Part shown: positions 1 through 4,703 of the stretch, in pieces | Layout: each line of letters starts with the position of its first letter | How positions within the stretch are numbered: the stretch's first letter is position 1 | Origin: CBDUXT01 sp965371245 | Lineage (GTDB): Bacteria > Planctomycetota > Phycisphaerae > UBA1845 | Direction: 5' to 3' | DNA: 5,281 nucleotides | NCBI GenBank assembly: GCA_965371245.1 | Contig: CBDUXT010000174.1 | Span: forward strand, 1 to 5,281 | Position numbers and translations under genes: made by a program | The notes under the pieces: generated by a model | The model's database searches: none | What the model saw: only the letters and a program-made list of their open reading frames with translations | What the model was told of the DNA's origin: nothing

Positions 1-6
1 CTCCCT

Positions 7-114
7 ATGTTGGAACCCTCCGCCCTCCAGTCTGTCCCAACAAGGCTCGTGTTTGACCTTGCCGCGGTGAGCAAGCAGTTCGGTCGTCACCAGGCGTTGC
101 GGCCGCTCGATCTT
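7..114 (+). pseudogene. ABC transporter ATP-binding protein, N-terminal fragment
   Basis: The frame opens at the ATG at position 7. From about residue 14 it reads LVFDLAAVSKQFGRHQALRP followed by LDL. This is the usual first strand and A-loop region of an ABC ATPase: a 'VSKxFGRxxAL' stretch whose aromatic residue (here F25) stacks on the ATP adenine. In the family, about 10 residues later comes the Walker A loop GPNGAGKS. Here the similarity stops after LDL and the frame runs on as unrelated sequence to a stop at 214-216. Walker A, the signature motif, Walker B and the H-loop are all absent, so no functional ATPase is encoded. The residues GCGPN just after the break recall the start of Walker A, which might mean a short internal deletion, but five residues are too few to rely on. 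No Shine-Dalgarno is visible in the six bases before the ATG. Confidence 0.45.
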
Positions 115-122
115 GGGTGTGG

Positions 123-169
123 ACCTAACTATCGACGAAGGACGGTCAGTTTGAGCGCCGTTGTTAGGC
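123..169. repeat. attC-like inverted repeat (R''/R' boxes only)
   Basis: ACCTAAC at 123-129 and GTTAGGC at 163-169 are inverted copies of each other, except for the outermost base, and fit the integron outer-box consensus RYYYAAC ... GTTRRRY in both orientations. Inside, ACGG and CCGT could extend the pairing, but the spacers are unequal (12 bases on one side, 1 on the other). The element is 47 bases, shorter than usual attC sites (about 57 or more), and no clear L boxes are visible. It lies just after the ABC ATPase fragment breaks off. No second site and no integrase are present in the window, so this may be chance or a degraded site. Confidence 0.2.
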
Positions 170-215
170 GGCTGAACCACGTTTCACCCCCGATTGGTTT
201 CTTGCGTTTTCAGTG

Positions 216-380
216 ATGACACTGCGCCTGCGCCTGCTAAACCCCCTGTGGCGCTATCGCGAGCGGTGGTTTCGCAGACAGCACTACCGGAAGATAGGCA
301 AAATGGCCCACGAGAGGGGCACCGGCGAGTCGCAAAGAAAAACCGCGTCAAGAGCCGGTGTTCCGTGGGGTAGGCCCTGA
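216..380 (+). CDS. Small basic ORF, unrecognised
   Basis: This 54-codon frame starts at an ATG that overlaps the stop of the preceding frame (TGATG at 214-218), an arrangement that can allow translational coupling. The product is very basic, with a stretch NPLWRYRERWFRRQHYRKIG near its start, and has no membrane segment. I do not recognise a family, and no ribosome binding site is seen apart from the overlap. The frame before it is an ABC ATPase fragment, so the overlap may be accidental. It may well not be a gene. Confidence 0.18.
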   Translation: MTLRLRLLNPLWRYRERWFRRQHYRKIGKMAHERGTGESQRKTASRAGVPWGRP

Positions 381-401
381 CGCGGCCGAGAGAAACCATG
401 C

Positions 402-470
402 GTGGCAATGTCTTTCGCCGTCGTCATCAAACGCGGCAACGCGATCAAGAAAGCGACACATGTCAGCTAA
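402..470 (+). CDS. Very short ORF (20-22 codons), possible gene fragment
   Basis: From GTG at 402 or ATG at 408 the frame reads MSFAVVIKRGNAIKKATHVS and stops at TAA 468-470. Nearly every codon ends in G or C (GCC GTC GTC ATC ... CGC GGC AAC GCG ATC AAG), which is the codon use expected of a gene in this genome, and the peptide looks like real protein rather than noise. It could be a fragment of a longer gene or a genuine small ORF. No family is recognised and no Shine-Dalgarno is obvious. Confidence 0.22.
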   Translation: MAMSFAVVIKRGNAIKKATHVS

Positions 471-477
471 AGCCGGG

Positions 478-591
478 TCAGGTCGATGCGGCCGTTGGGA
501 ACAGAATGCCGACGATGAGCGCAACGAGAAGCGGAACTAGGCCGGTCAAGAGCGCCTTCAGTAATTCTTCAAGAAACATGTTCCTGCTCAC
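478..591 (-). CDS. Small single-helix membrane protein
   Basis: On the minus strand a 37-codon frame runs from GTG at 591 (or 33 codons from ATG at 579) to TGA at 480-478. The product starts with an amphipathic segment, FLEELLKALL, followed by one uninterrupted hydrophobic span, LTGLVPLLVALIVGILFP, and a short polar tail. It is long enough to cross the membrane once. An AGGA lies only about two bases before the ATG, too close to serve that start, and no good site is visible for the GTG. Single-helix proteins of this size occur as accessory subunits of transporters and as toxin peptides, but nothing here points to either. It lies within a region of short fragments and could be the end of a broken membrane gene: the frame stays open upstream to a stop at 622-624, and the added residues are not obviously protein-like. 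Confidence 0.35.
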   Translation of the reverse strand: MSRNMFLEELLKALLTGLVPLLVALIVGILFPTAAST

Positions 592-593
592 GG

Positions 594-800
594 GTGCGTG
601 TCGTAGCGGGACACAAGTGGCCTATCACACCGGTCGGTTCCGGGCCGCACCTTCCCGGAAACCCCTACACCATCATTCATCGGCATGGAGGTTTCGAACC
701 CGTCAGCGGACTTTGGTCTTGTGGGCGGACGCACGAGAGAGCTAGCTACGATTTGACGGCCCGGACGTACGGGCGGCTGGACTTACTGGACAGAAAGTAA
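594..800 (+). CDS. Unrecognised small ORF ahead of the 821 gene
   Basis: This 68-codon frame ends at TAA 798-800, 20 bases before the ATG of the next plus-strand ORF, as in an operon. Codon third positions are mostly G or C through the middle, where the product reads HLPGNPYTIIHRHGGFEPVS. No membrane span, signal peptide or family motif is seen. The GTG at 594 is simply the first possible start; no ribosome binding site supports it. It may be the tail of a broken gene rather than a complete small protein. Confidence 0.22.
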   Translation: MRVVAGHKWPITPVGSGPHLPGNPYTIIHRHGGFEPVSGLWSCGRTHERASYDLTARTYGRLDLLDRK

Positions 801-1478
801 GCACTTTAGGAGACGTGAACATGGCAGGTAGGCCGTTGAAGATGGCGGAACGTGTAGCCGGGTTCGAAAAGCGCGGCATGGAACTACTGCACGACATCGG
901 TAATGCGATCCTGGAACAGTACTTCCAGAAGCTGGACGCGCGTTCCGGATATGAATCCCCTCGCAGCCATCTCGTAAGTTCTCGTGGTCGAACGTCACTG
1001 CTGCGTAGAAGTAGCGCCCTCGGGTTCTTGACACATCGGGCCGAATTTGCGGCCGTATCCTTTCAAAAAACGGTTCGGGCAAGAAAGTTTCCCACCGTGT
1101 GCACCATCGATTACACGGTAACCAAGCGATGAGCCGGGTCGGACACCCGCAGCGATGACACAGTGTACGGACGCGTCTGCCGAAAAGAAGAAACGTAGCA
1201 AGAATTCCGCACGAGAGGCGAAGTACGAAATTGCTAATGGCTCCTAGGGCCACACCTGAGGCTATGACGACAGCTCCACCGGCAGCAACCAAGGACAGGA
1301 CACCGCCCAGGTCCTGACTTGTCGAGTCTTCGGACGCCCAAGGCGTCTTCACCAGTGCGACAACCCTCTGCACTGCCACGCCTCTGTCAGGAGCCCCATC
1401 CAGCAGCCCGGCAAACAGGAGTGCTAGCACAAAAAACAATGGCGGTACCAGGACACGAATCTGTCTTACTTGGTCCAC
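783..1478 (-). CDS. Hypothetical membrane protein, C-terminal half doubtful
   Basis: The frame encodes 231 residues from a GTG that has the strong Shine-Dalgarno GGGAAGGG six bases upstream. The first ~105 residues are convincing. A first hydrophobic span begins at about residue 8 (RVLVPPLFFVLALLFAGLL). A polar linker of about 35 residues follows, then a second span at about 57-90 (GGVLSLVAAGGAVVIASGVA and onward), ending in a basic stop-transfer patch, FGRRVR. From about residue 110 the sequence turns rich in Cys, Arg, Pro and His with no membrane segments, and looks like antisense translation of the plus-strand ORF at 821-1132. I infer a small two-helix inner-membrane protein whose 3' end was lost. 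The function is unknown; proteins with an N-terminal IRxLVPPLFF stretch are, as far as I recall, uncharacterised. It starts 3 bases after the stop of the 55-codon ORF, so the two could share a transcript with the hsdM remnant. Confidence 0.42.
   Translation of the reverse strand: MDQVRQIRVLVPPLFFVLALLFAGLLDGAPDRGVAVQRVVALVKTPWASEDSTSQDLGGVLSLVAAGGAVVIASGVALGAISNFVLRLSCGILATFLLFGRRVRTLCHRCGCPTRLIAWLPCNRWCTRWETFLPEPFFERIRPQIRPDVSRTRGRYFYAAVTFDHENLRDGCEGIHIRNARPASGSTVPGSHYRCRAVVPCRAFRTRLHVPPSSTAYLPCSRLLKCLLSVQ
808..813 (+). promoter_or_regulatory. Shine-Dalgarno AGGAGA for the ORF at 821
   Basis: AGGAGA lies seven bases before the ATG at 821. It fixes that ATG as the start rather than the in-frame GTG at 815, which would be only one base away. 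It is one of the two most convincing translation signals in the window. Confidence 0.55.
821..1132 (+). CDS. Small protein, MAGRPLKMAERV N-terminus, C-terminal part probably replaced
   Basis: The frame encodes 103 residues from an ATG with a well-placed Shine-Dalgarno. Residues 1 to about 40 begin MAGRPLKMAERVAGFEKRG and continue as charged, helix-forming sequence through ELLHDIGNAILEQYFQKLD. This resembles small helical proteins that I associate with planctomycete genomes and whose function is unknown to me. After about residue 42 the sequence becomes arginine- and serine-rich, with no periodicity or plausible fold (SPRSHLVSSRGRTSLLRRSS). I read this as the original gene having lost its 3' part and running on into unrelated DNA. 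It overlaps, on the opposite strand, the poorly supported C-terminal half of the membrane ORF that starts at 1478; at most one of the two is real in the overlap, and probably neither. Confidence 0.4.
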   Translation: MAGRPLKMAERVAGFEKRGMELLHDIGNAILEQYFQKLDARSGYESPRSHLVSSRGRTSLLRRSSALGFLTHRAEFAAVSFQKTVRARKFPTVCTIDYTVTKR

Positions 1479-1481
1479 CGC

Positions 1482-1649
1482 TTACCCTTCCCAATCATGA
1501 CTCAGCGGCCGATCACGGTCAGCCGTTTTCCGACCGCTCGGTCGTGTACTTGTTTGATAGCGGTCCGGAAATCGGGAGTAGTCCCGAATGTGCTCATCGT
1601 TAGCGTGGCCGGGTTGGGTGGGCTTGGCATCTTCGAGAGCCTTCTTCAC
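1482..1649 (-). CDS. 55-residue ORF coupled to hsdM stop (GTGA overlap)
   Basis: The GTG at 1649-1647 overlaps the hsdM stop codon TGA at 1648-1646, the 4-base overlap typical of translationally coupled genes. The product begins MKKALEDAKPTQPGHANDEH and continues very polar, without hydrophobic spans, to TAA at 1484-1482. In type I systems the gene after hsdM is usually hsdS, but nothing here resembles a target-recognition domain. A rival reading is the hsdM frame itself after its stop: from an ATG at about 1632 it gives a 42-residue peptide containing TAIKQVHDRAVGKRLTVIGR, which looks at least as protein-like. Probably only the first ~14 residues of the coupled ORF belong to the original downstream gene. 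Confidence 0.33.
   Translation of the reverse strand: MKKALEDAKPTQPGHANDEHIRDYSRFPDRYQTSTRPSGRKTADRDRPLSHDWEG
1485..1492 (-). promoter_or_regulatory. Shine-Dalgarno GGGAAGGG for the membrane ORF
   Basis: Read on the minus strand, GGGAAGGG lies six bases before the GTG at 1478-1476. It supports that alternative start and implies that the beginning of this ORF is, or once was, a real translated gene. Confidence 0.5.
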
Positions 1650-3226
1650 GTCGTCACCTCCGCCAGCATGCGAACGATGTCCTTCTCGATGGCTTTGATG
1701 TCGGCCTCGATCTCCTCCAGCGGACGCGGCGGGGTGTACTCGTAGAAGTGCCGCGTCAGCGGAATCTCGTAGCCGACGATGCCGACCTGGCCGTCCTGCT
1801 TGTCGCGTTTGTTCTCGTCAATCCAGGCGTCGGGAACGTGCGGCGTCACCTCACGCTCGAAGTATTCCCGGATGTCCTCCTTGAGCGGCACGCTTTCATA
1901 GTCGCGAAGGTCCGGGTCGGGCTCGGGGTGGCCATCTTTGTCGGTGCAGACGTCGGCCGACTCGTCCCGGTCGGAAAGCGTTGCGAGAATGGCCTTCTTG
2001 ATGGGGGTGGGAACCTTTACGTCGGCCTTGAACGCTTCGGCCAGGTCAACAAGCAACGCATCGCGATTCTGGTAGACTTTCTCCGCATCGAGCGTGCCCA
2101 GTGCCATGATGATGGCGTCTTGCAGGTTCCGGCCTTCAACGATTTCCGCTACGGCCGCTTTGGAGCCTTTCTTCTTCTTGCTCTTGGCCAGGTTCTGGAA
2201 GGCCTTCGCCTCGCGGAGTGATTCGATTCGCTCGGGCGTGGCCTGGAAGCTGAGCCGCAACGACCGTTCGACCCTGATCTTACGAAAGCCGAAGTCCTCG
2301 TTGTCGAAAACCTTGGAGCGGCCGTTCTCAATAAGGCCGCCGTAGAGCTGCGTGATTTCGGCGATGTGGTCGGGCTTGTTGTTGGTGCCGTCGCTGATTT
2401 CGTGCCGCTTGTTGCCCAGGCTTTTTCGCATCTTCTGGTATAGGTCCACCGCGTTGATGAGCTGAACTTTGCCGCGACGTTTTTTCCGCTTGCGGTTGGT
2501 GAGTATCCAGACGTAGGTGAAGATGCCCGTGTTGTAGAAGAGCTGGCCGGGCATGGCGACGATGGCTTCGAGCCAGTCGTTCTCGATGATCCAACGGCGG
2601 ATTTCGCTCTCGCCGCTTCCTGCGTCGCCCGTGAAGAGCGGCGAGCCGTTGAAGACGATGGCCAGCCGCGTGCCGCCCTTCTTGGGGGGCCGCATCTTGG
2701 AGATCATGTGCTGGAGGAAGAGGAACGAGCCGTCGTTGATTCGGGGCAGGCCCGCACCGAAGCGGCCGTCGAGACCGAGGATGTCGGCCTCCTTGCGAAT
2801 CTCGTCCTCGTCGGGCTTCCATTCAACGCCGAACGGGGGATTGGCCAGCATGTAATCGAACGTCTCGCGGGGTAGGGCGTCTTTCGAGAAGCTGCTGCCG
2901 AAGGCGATGTGGTCGATGTCGCAGAACTTCGAGACGACGAGGAAGAGGCGGTCGGACTCGTCGAGCTTGGCGATCTCCGTCTCGAAGCCGAAGTAGTCGA
3001 TGATTTCGCGAGCCTTCTTCGAGAAGCTCTTGATGTACCGGGTGAGGTTGGCGGCGATCTTGTCGGGCTCGCCCTTGAGCTTTCGGAAGTCGAGCCTGCT
3101 CATGTTGTGGAACGGCACCTTGGCAACGCGATTCAGAATCGGCTCGATGTTGCCGACCTTCCCGCCCTTGAGGCTCTTGGCCTTGGCGAGCACCTTTTCT
3201 TTGGTCGGCTCAAGCACGCCATCCAA
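1646..3226 (-). CDS. hsdM: Type I restriction-modification methyltransferase subunit M (HsdM), N-truncated, motif I deleted
   Basis: HsdM subunits methylate adenine N6 using S-adenosylmethionine, in a complex with the specificity subunit HsdS. The frame encodes 526 residues from a TTG at 3226, the only start codon in the open frame, which is open upstream to a stop at 3409-3407. HsdM-like sequence continues above the TTG (GKVILPLTVLRRL, codons up to about 3262), so the TTG is internal and the true N-terminus is lost. Residues 1-105 are the N-terminal helical domain (VLEPTKEKVLAKAK). Residues 123-137 hold catalytic motif IV, FDYMLANPPFGVEW, with NPPF at 129-132. Next come DGRFGAGLPR (153-162), FNGSPLFTG with GSGESEIRR (192-211) and LFYNTGIFTYVWILTNRK (229-246). 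Residues 440-505 carry the family's C-terminal block: SVPLKEDIREYFEREV, PHVPDAWID, then YEIPLTRHFYEYTPPRPL. Between SKFCDID and HIAFGSSFSKD (about residue 105) relatives have about 100 more residues, including GEHFTPREV and the SAM-binding motif DPACGTGG. These are absent, so activity is not expected. Codon use is uniformly GC-rich and no frameshift is seen. Confidence 0.93.
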   Translation of the reverse strand: MDGVLEPTKEKVLAKAKSLKGGKVGNIEPILNRVAKVPFHNMSRLDFRKLKGEPDKIAANLTRYIKSFSKKAREIIDYFGFETEIAKLDESDRLFLVVSKFCDIDHIAFGSSFSKDALPRETFDYMLANPPFGVEWKPDEDEIRKEADILGLDGRFGAGLPRINDGSFLFLQHMISKMRPPKKGGTRLAIVFNGSPLFTGDAGSGESEIRRWIIENDWLEAIVAMPGQLFYNTGIFTYVWILTNRKRKKRRGKVQLINAVDLYQKMRKSLGNKRHEISDGTNNKPDHIAEITQLYGGLIENGRSKVFDNEDFGFRKIRVERSLRLSFQATPERIESLREAKAFQNLAKSKKKKGSKAAVAEIVEGRNLQDAIIMALGTLDAEKVYQNRDALLVDLAEAFKADVKVPTPIKKAILATLSDRDESADVCTDKDGHPEPDPDLRDYESVPLKEDIREYFEREVTPHVPDAWIDENKRDKQDGQVGIVGYEIPLTRHFYEYTPPRPLEEIEADIKAIEKDIVRMLAEVTT

Positions 3227-3360
3227 GCGACGTAGTACCGTGAGCGGCAGGATGACCTTGCCCCGGTCCCGCCAAACATGAGGAGGAGAGTCGCACTGGA
3301 GGTAGGGGAGTGGGCGACCAGGCGATCCCGGCGGAAACTGCGAAGTCGTTCCATCGTTCG

Positions 3361-3391
3361 GGGGTCCATGGGGTCGGTGGGGTCGGTCCCC
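3361..3391. repeat. 9-bp tandem repeat block, copy 1 (GTCGGTGGG)
   Basis: Three imperfect 9-base units lie in a row: GTCCATGGG, GTCGGTGGG and GTCGGTCCC, preceded by GGG. In frame it would encode GSMGSVGSV on the plus strand or a Thr-Asp-Pro repeat on the minus strand. The same unit recurs at 3747-3780. I take it as an intergenic simple repeat rather than coding. Confidence 0.6.
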
Positions 3392-3544
3392 GAGGGTGGG
3401 GAAGAGCTATGCGACGATCGCGCCGAAGGGTCCGCTCGGAACAGCGGAATCCGGGGTGAGACCGGGAACCGTCGTCGGCGAGCCGTCCGGACCCGCTGGG
3501 AATCGGGGCCAGCCGATCAGAGGAAAGGTAGATGTTGATGTCTT

Positions 3545-3587
3545 ACTCAGTGCCAGGCAACGACACTCGTTGCCACACCTACTGAGT
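3545..3587. repeat. Two-step inverted repeat / hairpin
   Basis: GGCAACGA (3556-3563) and TCGTTGCC (3567-3574) are perfect inverted copies around a 3-base loop. Outside them ACTCAGT (3545-3551) pairs perfectly with ACTGAGT (3581-3587), across an internal loop of 4 and 6 bases. That makes 15 base pairs in 43 bases. No run of T follows on either strand, so it is not a standard intrinsic terminator. It could be a structured RNA element, a protein-binding site or a mobile-element end. A further TGAGTA at about 3597-3602 offers an alternative partner for the left arm. Confidence 0.6.
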
Positions 3588-3746
3588 GCTGAATGTTGAG
3601 TATTCCCGAGCGGGAGAAGGACGGGCACATGACTCGGATTCCGGGTTCCATGCTGGACGTTTACGGCCACGGTAGGTCAGCGGTCAGCACGCAGCACCGC
3701 CACCAGCCCCCGGGGGAACGCGGCTGCCCCAAGGCAGCGAGAAAAC

Positions 3747-3780
3747 GGGGGTCGATGGGGTCGGTAGGGTCGATTCGGCC
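3747..3780. repeat. 9-bp tandem repeat block, copy 2 (GTCGATGGG)
   Basis: Three 9-base units lie in a row: GTCGATGGG, GTCGGTAGG and GTCGATTCG, preceded by GGGG. They match the block at 3361-3391 in unit length, phase and most bases, about 390 bases away. The flanking sequences of the two blocks are not alike, so the repeat itself recurs rather than a larger duplication. Confidence 0.6.
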
Positions 3781-4431
3781 GGTGCGAAAGAGGGAGGGGC
3801 CGCCGTTGCAGGACGATCCGGGGACGACAGGCCAGGGCGTGGGTAGTCGGTCCCGTCGCAACACCCATCATCCATGACAAACGGGTTCTTTCCATCCAAC
3901 CCACGATCCAAACCGTCCCTCTTCGGTCGCAAACACACTTGGGGCACGTGGGCTCCTAACCCGCCCATTGACAAGGGTTTATAGTCGCCACCCCCCTTAC
4001 CGCGTTTGGCGACCAAGCTAGCCGAGGACCAGGGCGAGAAAACGGAGCCGATCTGCCGGGAACGAGTCTGATCAATTCCTTGCGGTCCCGACCCCAACGC
4101 GACCTGCGGGCCTCAAGAAGAAGATCCAAGTGGCCTCGATTCTTGGTGCATACTCGGGCTTCCGAGTCGCCTCGCCAGGTCACCCGAGACCGCCCCCGGC
4201 CGGTCCGAAGGTGTACGCGGATCGGTATGGCGTCACGGACCCACCGCATTGGACAGTGCTCGCTACGGTCGGAAACCCCAAAAAAAACGTGAAAGCGATA
4301 CGCTCCATCCGTTCGTTTGACCCATGTACTCATAGAGTTTGGATCTTCGCTGGAACCGATGGGTCCGTTCTTCTTGCGGTGTTCCTGGTGGCCGTGGCCC
4401 GTTCCGCATCCCCCGGGGCACGTTGGAGCGG

Positions 4432-4545
4432 ATGGCGATTGGCAGCGTCGGCAACGCGTCTGACCCGTTGCACTCGGGCACCATTCCCGGCATCGGACCG
4501 GTTGGCTACGTCTACTGCATCGACAAGCACGAGGTGACCAGCGGT
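4432..4545 (+). pseudogene. SUMF1 / formylglycine-generating-enzyme-like protein, N-terminal fragment
   Basis: In this frame about 38 residues read MAIGSVGNASDPLHSG, then GIGPVGYVYCIDKHEVTSG. This fits the opening of the SUMF1 (formylglycine-generating-enzyme-like) domain as it appears in secreted planctomycete proteins, typically 'VxVGNPGNAxD...GxVxYxYxIGKYEVTxGQY'. The EVT stretch is the usual start of the domain core. After EVTSG the similarity stops, and an MFS transporter fragment begins in another frame within a few bases. The hydrophobic VLLAVFLVAVARSA at 4367-4408, in the frame shifted relative to this one, could be the original signal peptide, separated by an indel in the CCCCCGGGG run at 4410-4418. 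The remaining ~200 residues of the domain, with the substrate and metal sites, are absent. The open frame itself spans 4339-5001. Confidence 0.45.
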
Positions 4546-4703
4546 TCGTCGGTCGAGCCTTCGCGCACCGTCCGACCCGGCTGGCCAACCTCGGCTATTT
4601 CGGCCACATGTGGGAACTCTACGCGATGTGGACGTGGGTTCCGATTCTTCTTCTCAAGAGCTTCGAATCAGGCGGTCGAAGTGCATCGACCGCACGCCTG
4701 GCT
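4542..4703 (+). pseudogene. MFS transporter, internal fragment (one helix region)
   Basis: This frame reads RLANLGYFGHMWELYAMW from 4578, then TWVPILLLKSF. That is a distinctive MFS (major facilitator superfamily) pattern in which a basic, Asn-containing loop leads into a helix with GYxGHMWELYAMWxW. In such transporters this region is usually the first helix of the C-terminal half. The preceding residues RFVGRAFAHRPT are compatible with the central loop. After SFESGG the similarity fades by about 4703 and no further helices follow. No start codon precedes it in frame before the ATG at 4608, which is inside the helix. So this is about 50 codons from the middle of a transporter of roughly 400 residues, inserted without its ends. 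Confidence 0.55.

Larger units (their letters stand above)
3263..4431. other. Long stretch without a recognisable gene
   Basis: Several open frames exist here on both strands, but none gives protein-like sequence over more than about 25 residues; most are rich in Arg, Pro, Ser and Gly, as expected from random GC-rich DNA. The best short stretches are 22 codons ending at a TGA at about 4069-4071 (KLAEDQGEKTEPICRERV) and a plus-strand stretch at about 4112-4160 (LKKKIQVASILGAYSGF). A hydrophobic run, VLLAVFLVAVARSA, at 4367-4408 resembles a signal peptide. The region also holds two blocks of a 9-bp tandem repeat, a long hairpin and a tandem GGTCAGC pair (3675-3688). Its simple-sequence words suggest intergenic DNA. 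Confidence 0.5.

Noticed and set aside
684..705. GGTTCGAAAC-like T-arm on the minus strand suggesting a tRNA end.
   Set aside because: The flanking bases do not form a 5-bp T stem, and no anticodon arm or acceptor stem can be found around it.
1155..1247. 30-codon plus-strand ORF with a lysine-rich stretch (SAEKKKRSKNSAREAK).
   Set aside because: It has no ribosome binding site, partly overlaps the better-supported membrane ORF on the other strand, and looks like low-complexity noise.
1531..1544. Inverted repeat CGACCG-CT-CGGTCG as a terminator or operator.
   Set aside because: The loop would be too small without opening the stem, no T-run follows on either strand, and the site sits inside short ORFs without regulatory context.
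1748..3235. Several open frames on the plus strand and in other minus frames across the hsdM region.
   Set aside because: They are shadows of the GC-rich hsdM frame. Only the hsdM frame gives family motifs.
3396..3540. GC-rich stretch reminiscent of the 5' RNA part of a group II intron.
   Set aside because: No domain V hairpin, no reverse-transcriptase ORF and no clear intron boundary are visible, so the resemblance is only in general style.
3968..3985. TTGACA followed by TATAGT, resembling a sigma-70 promoter.
   Set aside because: The two boxes are only 6 bases apart instead of about 17, and no suitable -10 box lies at the right distance.
3684..4097. Minus-strand open frame of 137 codons.
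   Set aside because: The product is rich in Gly, Pro, Ser and Arg with no domain-like pattern, includes the 9-bp repeat block, and has no convincing start.
4280..4310. Run of eight A (eight T on the minus strand) next to AGCG-ATA-CGCT, as a possible minus-strand terminator.
   Set aside because: The stem is only 4 bp and is separated from the T-run by about 6 bases. No gene ends just upstream of it on the minus strand.
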